From contig JAEDMR010000005.1 of NCBI GenBank assembly GCA_016302925.1, positions 1 to 24,770 on the forward strand: 24,770 nt of DNA, read 5' to 3'. This stretch comes from Bacillota bacterium. Its GTDB lineage: Bacteria; Bacillota; Clostridia; Peptostreptococcales; Anaerovoracaceae. Every line of letters begins with the position of its first letter. The stretch's first letter is position 1. A model generated the notes under the pieces. It searched no databases and was not told the origin of the DNA. It saw only the letters and a list, made by a program, of their open reading frames with translations. The translations under genes and the position numbers were made by a program. Below, in pieces: positions 16,382-24,608 of the stretch.

Positions 16382-18340
16382 TTATTTTTCTTCTTCCGCC
16401 TTATGGGCTTCGATAATCTTCTGTGCCAGGTTGTTTGGAACTTCTTCGTACTTATCGAAATTCATTACGAAGGAACCTCTGCCCTGAGTCATGGCTCTCA
16501 GGTCGATGGCATAGCTGAACAGTTCTGCCTGCGGTGCTTCTGCCAGCAGCTTCTGTCCGCCGTCTGCCGTCGGTTCCATACCCAGAATCTTACCTCTTCT
16601 CTTGTTCATGTCGCCCATAACGTCGCCCATGTAGTTGTCCGGAATGTAGATTTCCATCCGCATAATCGGCTCCAGCAGGCAAGGTTTCGCTTCTACGATA
16701 CCTTTCTTGAATGCCAGAGATGCAGCAATCTTGAAGGATACTTCGTTGGAGTCTACATCGTGGTAGGAACCATCATACAGAACAGCTTTTACGCCCGTTA
16801 CTCTGCATCCCGTCAGAGGGCCCTTGGCCATGCATTCCAGAAGACCTTTTTCTACGGCAGGAACATAGTTCTTCGGAACAGAACCGCCGAACAGTTCTTC
16901 GGAGAATTCAAATTCCTTATCCGTCGGTGAGAAACGGATATGTACATCACCATACTGTCCTGCGCCGCCGGACTGCTTCTTATGTTTGCCCTGTACATCA
17001 GAGTTACCCTTGATGGTTTCTCTGTATGCAATCTTCTGCGGAACAGTCTTCACGGAAACGCCGAACCGGTCTTTCAGCTTAGCCAGAATGATGGACAGCT
17101 GCATGTCGCCCTGTCCGCCCAGCAGCGTCTGATGGGTTTCTGTATTTCTTTCCACCACGAAGGACGGATCTTCTTCTCTCAGCTTCGCCAAGCCGGATCC
17201 CATTTTTTCTTCATCACCCTTATCTGCAGGCTCAATTGCGATAAAGTAGGACGGGGAAGGATAATCCAGCGGCAGGTAGCGAATGATGTCGTTCTTGTCG
17301 CAGAGTGTATCTCCGGACTGGGTGTACTGCAGTTTCGCTACAGCTACGATATCGCCGGCTTCTGCATAGTTCAATTCGGTCTGGCTCTTGCCTCTCAGGA
17401 AGAACAGCTTGCCCAGCTTTTCCGTCTTTCCTGCTCTTTCATTGTATACTTCATCGCCGGAATTCAGCTTGCCGGTTACAACCTTCAGTACAGAAATCTT
17501 ACCTACAAACGGGTCAATGATGGTCTTAAATACAAATGCAGATACCGGTGCATCCACAACGGAAAGTCTTTCCACCGGCTCGTTATTATCATTGAATCCA
17601 TGATACGGACCATGCTGCAGCGGGGTCGGCACATAGGTTACCAGCAGGTCCAGCAGGCCTTCCAGACCATGTCCCAGCTCAAATGCGGAGGAACATACCG
17701 GAACGATACCTCCGTCTGCGATACCCTTCTTCAGGCCGTTCAGGATTTCTTCTTCTGTAAAGTCTTCCCCTTCGAAGTACTTTTCCATCAGTTCTTCGTC
17801 AGCCATTGCAATGGCTTCCTTTAATTCTTCGTCAATCTCTGCGGACAGCGGCCAGCTGAACGGAATCAGCTTTTCGCCGAACTTGTCCTTCAGTTCGCCG
17901 AATGTCTTGTAGAAGTCGAATTCGTCCTTATCTCTCTTATTGATAACGATAAATCTTGGTCTCTTGTATCTTTCGCATGCCTTCCATGCTGCTTCCGTAC
18001 CAACCTGAATACCGGAACCTGCATCTACCATGATCACTGCAGCTTCCGCAGCCCGCAGTGCAGCATTTACTTCTCCCACAAAGTCGAAGTATCCCGGAGT
18101 GTCGATGAAGTTGATCTTGTTTTCCTTCCACAGGATCGGAACTACGGAAGTGTTGATGGAGAAACCTTTCTCGATTTCCATCTTATCGTAGTCGGATACG
18201 GTATTACCGTCTTCCACCTTACCCATTCTGTTGGTAACGCCAGTTGCCAGCAGGGCTGCTTCCAGGAATGTGGTCTTGCCGCATCCGCCATGGCCAAGTA
18301 AGGCAACATTTCTAATTGTTTCGCTTGTGTATCCTTTCAT
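16382..18340 (-). CDS. EF-G-like translational GTPase (FusA2 / EFG-II type paralogue)
   Basis: A 652-residue GTPase with the full EF-G layout (G domain, beta-barrel domain, and C-terminal domains with EKGLLECMAKGPLTGCRVTGVKA split over domain IV and NYMGDVMGDMNKRRGKILG in domain V). G motifs: GHGGCGKTT (16-24), DTPGYFDF (80-87) and NKRD (134-137). Canonical EF-G has GHIDHGKTT and DTPGHVDF; here the switch-II histidine is Tyr84. This fits the secondary EF-G class found in many bacteria rather than the housekeeping factor; its role is poorly defined and I do not assign one. ATG 18340 follows GGGAGG at ten bases; an upstream ATG at 18358 overlaps that Shine-Dalgarno and is unlikely. Own promoter and terminator, so transcription looks independent of the B12 operon. 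Confidence 0.88.
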   Translation of the reverse strand: MKGYTSETIRNVALLGHGGCGKTTFLEAALLATGVTNRMGKVEDGNTVSDYDKMEIEKGFSINTSVVPILWKENKINFIDTPGYFDFVGEVNAALRAAEAAVIMVDAGSGIQVGTEAAWKACERYKRPRFIVINKRDKDEFDFYKTFGELKDKFGEKLIPFSWPLSAEIDEELKEAIAMADEELMEKYFEGEDFTEEEILNGLKKGIADGGIVPVCSSAFELGHGLEGLLDLLVTYVPTPLQHGPYHGFNDNNEPVERLSVVDAPVSAFVFKTIIDPFVGKISVLKVVTGKLNSGDEVYNERAGKTEKLGKLFFLRGKSQTELNYAEAGDIVAVAKLQYTQSGDTLCDKNDIIRYLPLDYPSPSYFIAIEPADKGDEEKMGSGLAKLREEDPSFVVERNTETHQTLLGGQGDMQLSIILAKLKDRFGVSVKTVPQKIAYRETIKGNSDVQGKHKKQSGGAGQYGDVHIRFSPTDKEFEFSEELFGGSVPKNYVPAVEKGLLECMAKGPLTGCRVTGVKAVLYDGSYHDVDSNEVSFKIAASLAFKKGIVEAKPCLLEPIMRMEIYIPDNYMGDVMGDMNKRRGKILGMEPTADGGQKLLAEAPQAELFSYAIDLRAMTQGRGSFVMNFDKYEEVPNNLAQKIIEAHKAEEEK

Positions 18341-18378
18341 AGAATTCGGACCTCCCAATTTTATTTACAACTATCCTC

Positions 18379-18407
18379 ATTGTATCAAAAATATAACAAT
18401 ATTGCAA
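18379..18407 (-). promoter_or_regulatory. Predicted promoter of the EF-G-like gene
   Basis: Minus strand TTGCAA (18402-18407), 17-base spacer, TACAAT (18379-18384), in the short gap after the EamA gene stop. Both hexamers match four to five of six sigma-A positions. Confidence 0.65.
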
Positions 18408-18410
18408 CGA

Positions 18411-19283
18411 TTATTCTTTCATCCGCGCTACAATCACAACGGAAGTCAGAATCAGCGCGCAGCCGGCTAGGGTCGGCAAGCTAAGCGCCTCATGATAAAC
18501 CAGCACACCCACCACCAGACTGGTGATCGGTTCGAAGGTGCTGAGAATCGCCGCATTCTCAGCACCGATCAGATGTACCCCCTCCTGGTACGGAAGCACC
18601 GCCACCACAGAAACCAGCAGAGCCGTCACCAGTGCAATCATCCAGGCCGCCGGTGTAATCCGGAGCGTAAACTGGTCCATGGTCAGTGTCAAACCCAGGA
18701 TCAGCACGCTGCCCACTGCATGCATATAAAAAATCAGCTTCATGGGGTGCATGTTTCTTATCTCTCCATGTCCCAGATAAATGGTGTAAAATGAATAGGT
18801 CAGTCCCGACGCAAACGCCAGCAGCAGCCCCACAGGGTCAATGGCGCCGCTCTCCCCGCCGCCGTAAAACAGCAAGATGCCGCCGAAGCACAAGCCGGCA
18901 CAGAATATTTTCAGCAGACTGACTTTTTCCCGCAGAAAAATCATGCTGCCCAGAATCACGAAGACCGGATACACGAAATGCACCGTGGTGGCAATCCCCG
19001 TCGGAATATAGTTGTAGGCGCAGAACAGGAATACGGTTGTCCCTCCATAGCCGAAAATCGTAATGAGCAAAATCTGTCCGCCCTCTTTTTTCGTCACGCC
19101 CAAAGGGATCTTTTTCGCCCGGAGCCAGATATAAAGGGGAGGCACCACCAGCACGTAACGCAGAAATGCCGTCATAATGGCGTTGCTTCCCCCTGCGTTA
19201 ATGCTCTGCACGAAAAGCGGCACCAGTCCGAAAACCACCGCCGATAATATCACAAGTCCGAATCCTTTCGCTCTCTGGCTCAT
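18411..19283 (-). CDS. EamA/DMT-superfamily membrane transporter
   Basis: A 290-residue integral membrane protein with about ten hydrophobic helices in two EamA repeats. Seen: start MSQRAKGFGLVILSAVVFG, FGYGGTTVFLFCAYNYIPTG and the repeat-ending VILGSMIFLREKVSLLK in the first half; GLTYSFYTIYLGHG and FEPITSLVVGVLVYHEALS in the second, where the conserved Pro and Glu close the last EamA motif. The family exports small metabolites such as amino acids or drugs; the substrate cannot be read here. ATG 19283 has GGAGG at eight bases, and nothing upstream in this frame looks like protein. It is followed after 70 bases by the EF-G-like gene, which has its own promoter. Confidence 0.88.
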   Translation of the reverse strand: MSQRAKGFGLVILSAVVFGLVPLFVQSINAGGSNAIMTAFLRYVLVVPPLYIWLRAKKIPLGVTKKEGGQILLITIFGYGGTTVFLFCAYNYIPTGIATTVHFVYPVFVILGSMIFLREKVSLLKIFCAGLCFGGILLFYGGGESGAIDPVGLLLAFASGLTYSFYTIYLGHGEIRNMHPMKLIFYMHAVGSVLILGLTLTMDQFTLRITPAAWMIALVTALLVSVVAVLPYQEGVHLIGAENAAILSTFEPITSLVVGVLVYHEALSLPTLAGCALILTSVVIVARMKE

Positions 19284-19296
19284 TCTCCATACCTCC

Positions 19297-19311
19297 AACA
19301 ATACCATTGTT
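19297..19311. repeat. Inverted repeat at the EamA transcription start
   Basis: AACAAT-ACC-ATTGTT, a perfect six-base dyad with a three-base centre, immediately downstream of the predicted -10 of the EamA gene and overlapping its likely transcription start. Its position suits a repressor operator; no regulator is adjacent, so this is a candidate only. Confidence 0.35.
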
Positions 19312-19314
19312 ACC

Positions 19315-19343
19315 ATCTTACTACATTTTTCCTGTCCTGTCCA
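19315..19343 (-). promoter_or_regulatory. Predicted promoter of the EamA gene
   Basis: Minus strand TGGACA (19338-19343), 17-base spacer, TAAGAT (19315-19320). The -35 matches five of six consensus bases and the -10 four of six. Confidence 0.45.
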
Positions 19344-19392
19344 CCTCCCCCCCGGCGATTTGCAGCAGGAAGAACCTGCTCCTCCCACCCGC

Positions 19393-19421
19393 TTTCTTTT
19401 CTGCAGAAATCGTGGTACAAT
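19393..19421 (+). promoter_or_regulatory. Possible promoter of the GIY-YIG gene
   Basis: TACAAT (19416-19421) with a weak -35-like TTTCTT 17 bases upstream. An alternative -10, TATTAT, lies at 19449-19454. The divergent intergenic region must hold a promoter for the plus-strand gene, but the choice is uncertain. Confidence 0.3.
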
Positions 19422-19487
19422 ACTTTTATAAAAGATTTTTAAAACAGATATTATTATCAGAACGCACCTTTCGAAAGGGAACCGAAT

Positions 19488-19778
19488 ATGGATGATCATA
19501 TGGAGATACCGACCGAAAAAGCAAACTATACTTATCTGCTCCGCTGCAGCGACGGCAGCCTCTACTGCGGCTGGACCAATGATCTGGTAAAGCGGCTGGC
19601 AGCTCACAACGCAGGCACCGGCGGCCGGTACACCAGGAGCCGCCTGCCGGTGGAACTGGTCTGGTATACCGTCAGCGAGACAAAACAGCAGGCCATGCGC
19701 CTGGAAGCCCACATCAAACAGCTTCGCCACAGCCAGAAAGAAGCCCTGGTCTGCGGGGAAGTGCAAATTGGTGAATAG
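19488..19778 (+). CDS. Small GIY-YIG nuclease-fold protein (YhbQ/UPF0213 type)
   Basis: A 96-residue single-domain protein and the only plus-strand gene seen. Seen: YTYLLRCSDGSLYCGWTND, where Y-LL and Y-CGWTND give the GIY and YIG strands; the conserved LVKRLAAHNAG with its Arg; GRYTRSRLPVELVW; and EAHIKQL with the catalytic-type Glu. This is the compact stand-alone GIY-YIG family found in most bacteria, with suspected DNA-processing or repair roles but no settled function. ATG 19488 has AAAGGGAACC upstream; an in-frame ATG at residue 5 is a weaker alternative. The gene diverges from the EamA gene and ends at a bidirectional terminator. Confidence 0.88.
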   Translation: MDDHMEIPTEKANYTYLLRCSDGSLYCGWTNDLVKRLAAHNAGTGGRYTRSRLPVELVWYTVSETKQQAMRLEAHIKQLRHSQKEALVCGEVQIGE

Positions 19779-19803
19779 GACCTGAAAAATAAACAAAATG
19801 ACG

Positions 19804-19832
19804 AAAAAAGTAGACAATAGGTCTACTTTTTT
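19804..19832. terminator. Bidirectional intrinsic terminator between converging genes
   Basis: Stem AGTAGAC / GTCTACT with a five-base AATAG loop, flanked by A-run on the left and T-run on the right, so the hairpin plus T-tract can be read on both strands. It separates the plus-strand GIY-YIG gene from the minus-strand amidohydrolase gene. Confidence 0.88.
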
Positions 19833-19869
19833 CTGTATTTTGTCGATAATTCGTTTATCATTCACATTC

Positions 19870-21498
19870 TTACCGCTGGAATACCTTCTCCCCGGCAATC
19901 CAGGTGGTATCTACCTTCACCTGGTCGATTTCCTCGACAGGAATCTCCAGCACATCACGATCCAGTGCAATGAAATCAGCAGCATAGCCTTCCTTCAGCA
20001 TGCCCACATCGGTGAATCCCACCAGTGGTGCCGCTTCCCGGGTATACAGCTCGATGGCGGTTCGGATGTCCAGCTTATGGCGCTGTCCGCATTCATGCCC
20101 GTTCCAGGCCTTCCTGGTCACCGCACCTTTCAGATTTGCGAAAGGCTCGGACGGTGTGGCCCAGCTGGTGGCCGGAGAATCGGTGCTGAGGGCGAACCGG
20201 ACACCCAGTTCCTTCCAGTCGGCCAACGGATAGTTGTCATAGATCCGCTCCGGCTGCAGATTCTTCTCATAGCTTTCAATTTCCGAGTACAGGAAGATCG
20301 GCTGGGTCGCCCAGGCAATACCGGAGGCAGCAGCCCGCTCCATAGCCCGCCGGGTCGGCATGGCTACATGCTCCATGCGGACGGACGGAACTGCAGGATC
20401 CTCCATCCACGGCTTTTCCTGCCAGGTCAGGTCCACCACCCGGTCGATGGCACGGGCACCCATGGCGTGAACCGAAAGCTGACATTTATATTTTTTGCAG
20501 ACTGCCATGGCGTCCAGGATTTCCTTTTCCGTGCAGACCGGCATACCGTATTCCGGCTCCTTACATCCGCCTTCCACCGGCAGATACGGCTGATCACACC
20601 AGGCCGTCCGGCCGGATACGCTGCCGTCTCCCAGCAGCTTGATGCCGGAAATGCGGAACTGTCCGTTGGCGTTGAAGTACGGACTGTCTGCCAGAATTCC
20701 TTCTCCGTGTCTCTCAATCAGATACCAGCCCAGATATGCGGAAGAACGATTGCGGAAGCCTTTGCGGATTGCAGTTCCATAGATGTCTCCGAACCGTGCA
20801 CCAAAGGATTCTCCCATATCCGACACCGTAGTCACGCCCTGGGATACCAGAATTTTTCCCAGCGCCACCAGGTCGTCAGAGATGTCTTCGTCGCTCTTTT
20901 CCGGAATCAGCTGCGTCGCCAGACGGGTGGCGTTTTCGTAGAGAATGCCGTCCGGCTCCCCGTTTTCATCTTTTCCGATTCTGCCGCCTTCCGGATCCGG
21001 CGTATCTTTCGTGATGCCGGCCAGCTGCAGCACGCAGCTGTTGACCGCACAGATATGGGTACAGGTTCGCTGCACTATCACAGGACTGTCGCTGCAGCCC
21101 CGGTCCAGATCGTACCGGTTCGGTGCACGGCCTTCTGTCAGCTTTCCTTCGTCGTAGCCCCAGCCCTGGATCCACTGCCCGGCCTCCTGGTCTTCCCGGA
21201 CCTTCTGAATGGCCAGAACCAAGTCCTCGATGGAATAAATGGACGGCGGCAGCACGGAAATCTGCGTCGCGAAATCCGCCAGCATGGCCGCATGCATGTG
21301 ACAGTCCACGAAACCCGGGAGAATGCGTTTTGCACAGAGATCCACGACCTCAGCAGCCTCGCCCCGCAGAGCCGCAGCCTCTTCCTCACAGCCCACCCAG
21401 GCGATCCGGCCATCTTTCACCGCCATGGCCTGGGCATAGGGTTTTTCCTCATCCGACGTAAAAATCTTACCATTGATATAGAGCGTATCGTACTTCAT
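19870..21498 (-). CDS. YtcJ-like metal-dependent amidohydrolase (amidohydrolase 3 family)
   Basis: Predicted cytosolic zinc-type hydrolase of 542 residues, usual for the YtcJ group; no signal peptide. Seen: N-terminal composite beta-sandwich start YDTLYINGKIFTSDE and AMAVKDGRIAWVG; metal motif PGFVDCHMH (HxH about 67-69); RISGIKLLGDGSVSGRTAW with the Lys in the metal site; LSVHAMGARAIDRVVD and RMEHVAMP supplying further His ligands; ALSTDSPATSWATPSEPF with the catalytic Asp; and the C-terminal EGYAADFIALDRDVLEIP. All metal-site elements look intact. Substrate is unknown; relatives act on amide or cyclic-amide compounds. ATG 21498 is one base after the ABC-F stop, with GGGGAGGC inside the ABC-F 3' end, so the two genes form one transcription unit. 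Confidence 0.9.
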   Translation of the reverse strand: MKYDTLYINGKIFTSDEEKPYAQAMAVKDGRIAWVGCEEEAAALRGEAAEVVDLCAKRILPGFVDCHMHAAMLADFATQISVLPPSIYSIEDLVLAIQKVREDQEAGQWIQGWGYDEGKLTEGRAPNRYDLDRGCSDSPVIVQRTCTHICAVNSCVLQLAGITKDTPDPEGGRIGKDENGEPDGILYENATRLATQLIPEKSDEDISDDLVALGKILVSQGVTTVSDMGESFGARFGDIYGTAIRKGFRNRSSAYLGWYLIERHGEGILADSPYFNANGQFRISGIKLLGDGSVSGRTAWCDQPYLPVEGGCKEPEYGMPVCTEKEILDAMAVCKKYKCQLSVHAMGARAIDRVVDLTWQEKPWMEDPAVPSVRMEHVAMPTRRAMERAAASGIAWATQPIFLYSEIESYEKNLQPERIYDNYPLADWKELGVRFALSTDSPATSWATPSEPFANLKGAVTRKAWNGHECGQRHKLDIRTAIELYTREAAPLVGFTDVGMLKEGYAADFIALDRDVLEIPVEEIDQVKVDTTWIAGEKVFQR

Positions 21499-21499
21499 T

Positions 21500-23086
21500 T
21501 TATGCCTCCCCGATATATTCATCATAAGTGCACAGACGGTCTGTAAGTTTCCCGTCGGCACTGATTTCCATAATGCGGTTTGCTACGGTCTGGATGAACT
21601 CATGGTCGTGAGACGCGAAGAGCACGTTCCCCTTGAACGCCATGAGGCCCTCGTTCACTGCCGTAATGGATTCCAGATCCAGATGGTTGGTCGGCTGGTC
21701 CATCACCAGCACATTGGAGCCGTAGAGCATCATCCGGCTCAGCATGCAGCGAACTTTCTCGCCGCCGGAAAGCACCTGCACATTTTTATATACATCGTCG
21801 CCGGAGAACAGCATCCGCCCCAGGAAGCCCCGCATGAAAGTCTCGGTGGTTTCCTTCGTATACTGGCTGAGCCACTCCACCAGGTTGTACTGGCTGTCAT
21901 TGAAATAAGCCGAGTTATCCAGCGGAAGATATGACGTGGTGATGGTGACGCCCCACTTGAAGCTGCCCGCATCCGGCTCCAGCTCACCCATGAGCACCTT
22001 GAACAGGGTGGTGTTGGCGATTTCATTCTCGCCGACGAAGGCGATTTTTTCTCCCTTATTGACCCGGAAGGAGATGTTGTCCAGCACCTTCACGCCGTCC
22101 ACAGTCTTGGACAGATTCTCCACCGTAAGGATCTCCTTGCCTGGCTCCCGGTCCATGGTGAAGCCCACGAACGGGTAGCGGCGTGAGGATGCCGGCATTT
22201 CTTCCACCGAAAGCTTGTCCAGCAGCTTTCTGCGGGATGTGGCCTGCTTGGACTTGGACTTATTGGCAGAGAACCGCTGAATGAAGGCCTGCAGTTCTTT
22301 GATCTTTTCTTCATTTTTCTTATTCTGGTCCCGGATCATCTTCTGGATCATCTGGCTGGATTCATACCAGAACTCGTAGTTGCCCACGTACATTTTGATC
22401 TTGCCGTAGTCCACGTCCACGATGTTGGTGCAGACGGTATTGAGGAAGTGACGGTCGTGGGAAACCACCAGTACAGTGCCCGGATATTCCATGAGGAAGT
22501 CTTCCAGCCACTCGATAGCCTTCACGTCCAGATGGTTGGTCGGCTCATCCAACAGAACGATCTCCGGATTGCCAAACAGTGCCTGGGCCAGCAGCACCTT
22601 TACCTTTTGCTTGGCGGTCAGGCTGGCCATCGGGGTATAGAGGATGTCGCCCGAAAGTCCCAGTCCCTGGATCAGACGGCTCACATCGGACTCCGCCTCC
22701 CAGCCGTTGAGCTCGGCAAACTCCGCCTCCAGCTCGGCGGCCTTGATGCCGTCTTCTTCGCTGAAGTCTTCTTTCATATATATCGCATCCTTTTCCTGCA
22801 TGATCTCATACAGGCGCGGATTTCCCTGGATCACCGTATCCAGCACGGTGAACTGGTCGTAAGCGAAATGGTCCTGCTTCAGAACGGACATGCGGATGCC
22901 CGGCTTGATGGAAACATTTCCGGTGGTAGGCTCCAAATCGCCCGACAAAATCCGCAGGAAGGTGGATTTCCCGGCGCCGTTGGCGCCGATAATACCGTAG
23001 CAGTTGCCCGGGGTGAATTTCAGATCCACATCCTTAAACAGAGTCTGACCGCTGAAGTTCAGACTGACGTTTGTAACTGTAATCAA
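21500..23086 (-). CDS. ABC-F family ATPase (YkpA/YbiT-like)
   Basis: Soluble tandem ABC protein without membrane segments, of the class that binds the ribosome to rescue stalled or antibiotic-bound complexes. Seen: 528 residues; NBD1 with Walker A GANGAGKST (34-42) and Walker B VLLDEPTNHLD; linker rich in charge (KKNEEKIKELQAFIQRF, then KSKSKQATSRRKLLDKL); NBD2 with a normal signature LSGGEKVR (439-446). One composite site is degenerate: NBD2 Walker A reads GENEIANTT (Lys replaced by Asn358), NBD2 Walker B reads MDQPTNHLD (Glu replaced by Gln464), and NBD1 signature reads LTAKQKVKV. TTG 23086 is the only start giving the normal ITVTNVSLNF N terminus; AGGAG lies nine bases upstream. YkpA-like is favoured over resistance-type ABC-F by the KWGVTITTSYLPLDNS segment. 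Confidence 0.9.
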   Translation of the reverse strand: MITVTNVSLNFSGQTLFKDVDLKFTPGNCYGIIGANGAGKSTFLRILSGDLEPTTGNVSIKPGIRMSVLKQDHFAYDQFTVLDTVIQGNPRLYEIMQEKDAIYMKEDFSEEDGIKAAELEAEFAELNGWEAESDVSRLIQGLGLSGDILYTPMASLTAKQKVKVLLAQALFGNPEIVLLDEPTNHLDVKAIEWLEDFLMEYPGTVLVVSHDRHFLNTVCTNIVDVDYGKIKMYVGNYEFWYESSQMIQKMIRDQNKKNEEKIKELQAFIQRFSANKSKSKQATSRRKLLDKLSVEEMPASSRRYPFVGFTMDREPGKEILTVENLSKTVDGVKVLDNISFRVNKGEKIAFVGENEIANTTLFKVLMGELEPDAGSFKWGVTITTSYLPLDNSAYFNDSQYNLVEWLSQYTKETTETFMRGFLGRMLFSGDDVYKNVQVLSGGEKVRCMLSRMMLYGSNVLVMDQPTNHLDLESITAVNEGLMAFKGNVLFASHDHEFIQTVANRIMEISADGKLTDRLCTYDEYIGEA

Positions 23087-23115
23087 TGTTTCATACTCCT
23101 TTTGTCTGTTATCGC

Positions 23116-23169
23116 AAAAACCTCCTGCCGTTCAGCCTTGCAGCCTTCACACATCTGGGGCAGGAGGTT
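23116..23169 (-). terminator. Intrinsic terminator / possible attenuator between asnS and the ABC-F gene
   Basis: Minus strand AACCTCCTGCC pairs perfectly with GGCAGGAGGTT, 11 pairs, followed by TTTTTGC. The loop is large (about 32 bases) and may hold a small inner hairpin. It ends 30 bases before the ABC-F start codon, leaving no room for a promoter in between. Confidence 0.85.
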
Positions 23170-23186
23170 AAATATTTTACATTTTC

Positions 23187-24581
23187 CTAGAATTCCGCAG
23201 TTTTCGGTGTTCTCGGGAACGGCAGCACGTCACGGATGTTGCTCATGCCGGTGATGTACATGATGATCCGTTCGAAGCCCAGGCCGTAGCCGGAGTGCTT
23301 CACACCGCCGTACTTTCTCAGATCCAGGTACCACCAGTAGTCCTCTTCCTTCAGACCCAGCTCTGCCATCCGTGCCGTCAGCACATCATAGCGTTCTTCT
23401 CTCTGGGATCCGCCGATGATCTCACCCACACCCGGAACCAGCAGGTCGCAGGCAGCAACCGTCTTTCCGTCGTCGTTGAGACGCATGTAGAAGGCCTTGA
23501 TATCCTTCGGATAGTCGGTTACGAAGACCGGCTTCTTGAAGATTTCTTCGGTCAGGTAACGCTCATGCTCGGTCTGCAGGTCGATACCCCATGCCACAGG
23601 ATACTGGAACTCCTTGCCGGACTTCAGCAGCAGATCCACTGCCTCTGTATAGGTCACACGGCCGAAATCGGAGTTTGCAATGTGGTTCAGACGGTCCAGC
23701 AGACCCTTGTCCACGAAGCTGTTGAAGAACTGCATCTCTTCCGGTGCATTCTCCAGCACATAGTTGATGATATACTTGATCATGGCTTCTGCCACTTCCA
23801 TGTTCCGGGTCAGGTCCGCGAAGGCCATTTCCGGTTCGATCATCCAGAATTCGGAAGCATGCCGCGCTGTGTTGGAATTTTCCGCACGGAAGGTCGGTCC
23901 GAAGGTATAGATGTTCCGGAATGCCAAGGCGAAGGTTTCAGCCTCCAGCTGTCCGCTGACCGTCAGATTGGTCTCCTTGCCGAAGAAGTCCTGGCTGTAA
24001 TCGATATTTCCGTCTTCCGTCCTCGGCAGGTCTTCCAGCGGCAGAGTCGTGATACGAAACATTTCACCGGCGCCTTCACAGTCGCTGCCTGTGATGATTG
24101 GGGTATGCACATAGACGAAGTTCTGTTCCTGGAAGAACTTGTGGATGGCATATGCCACCAGGGAACGAACCCGGAATACCGCCGCGAAGGTATTGCTTCT
24201 CGGCCGCAGATGTGCAATCTCCCGCAGGAACTCCATGGAATGACGCTTTGGCTGCAGCGGGTAATCCGGCGTGGATGTTGCCTCCACTCGAATCTCTCTT
24301 GCCTTGATTTCAAACGGCTGCTTCGCCTGCGGCGTCAGAACCACGATTCCTTTTACCGCCAGTGCTGTTGCCACATACGCCTTGCTGATTTCTTCGAAAT
24401 TATCAAGGAACTCTTCTTCATATACCACCTGTACAGACTTGAAGAAGCTTCCGTCGTTCAGCTCGATGAAGCCAAACTTATTGGAGCTGCGGTTGTTTCT
24501 GACCCAGCCCTGAATGAGAACCTCCTGATCCGCATACTCTGCTGCATTTCGGAACAGCTCTCTTAACAAAATTTCTTTCAT
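23187..24581 (-). CDS. asnS: Asparaginyl-tRNA synthetase
   Basis: Class IIb synthetase that charges tRNA-Asn with asparagine in the cytosol. Seen: 464 residues, full length for bacterial AsnRS. The N-terminal OB-fold anticodon-binding domain has QEVLIQGWVRNNRSSNKFGFIELNDG (quoted in two parts: QEVLIQGWVRNNRSS and NKFGFIELNDG). The catalytic domain has HLRPRSNTFAAVFRVRS (motif 1 region), TFGPTFRAENSNTARH and FWMIEPEMAF (motif 2), and GYGLGFERIIMYITG with NIRDVLPFPRTP (motif 3). AsnRS rather than AspRS by the ending and the absence of the GAD insertion. ATG 24581 has AGAGGAAGAG upstream. The promoter is strong, so asnS is probably the head of an asnS / ABC-F / amidohydrolase group split by a terminator. 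Confidence 0.97.
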   Translation of the reverse strand: MKEILLRELFRNAAEYADQEVLIQGWVRNNRSSNKFGFIELNDGSFFKSVQVVYEEEFLDNFEEISKAYVATALAVKGIVVLTPQAKQPFEIKAREIRVEATSTPDYPLQPKRHSMEFLREIAHLRPRSNTFAAVFRVRSLVAYAIHKFFQEQNFVYVHTPIITGSDCEGAGEMFRITTLPLEDLPRTEDGNIDYSQDFFGKETNLTVSGQLEAETFALAFRNIYTFGPTFRAENSNTARHASEFWMIEPEMAFADLTRNMEVAEAMIKYIINYVLENAPEEMQFFNSFVDKGLLDRLNHIANSDFGRVTYTEAVDLLLKSGKEFQYPVAWGIDLQTEHERYLTEEIFKKPVFVTDYPKDIKAFYMRLNDDGKTVAACDLLVPGVGEIIGGSQREERYDVLTARMAELGLKEEDYWWYLDLRKYGGVKHSGYGLGFERIIMYITGMSNIRDVLPFPRTPKTAEF

Positions 24582-24608
24582 CTCTACTCTTCCTCTTTTT
24601 CGCTTTTT

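Noticed and set aside
16940..17824. A 294-residue plus-strand open frame
   Set aside because: Antisense to the EF-G-like gene and without a plausible ribosome binding site or domain.
19284..19898. A long N-terminal extension of the EamA transporter frame
   Set aside because: It crosses the divergent intergenic region, the GIY-YIG gene on the other strand and the bidirectional terminator; the EamA fold starts at 19283.
19798..21546. A 582-residue plus-strand open frame
   Set aside because: It is antisense to the amidohydrolase, whose catalytic motifs are intact, and starts inside a terminator hairpin. It has no recognisable domain.
23295..24566. A 423-residue plus-strand open frame
   Set aside because: Antisense to asnS across its full catalytic domain; a by-product of codon bias.
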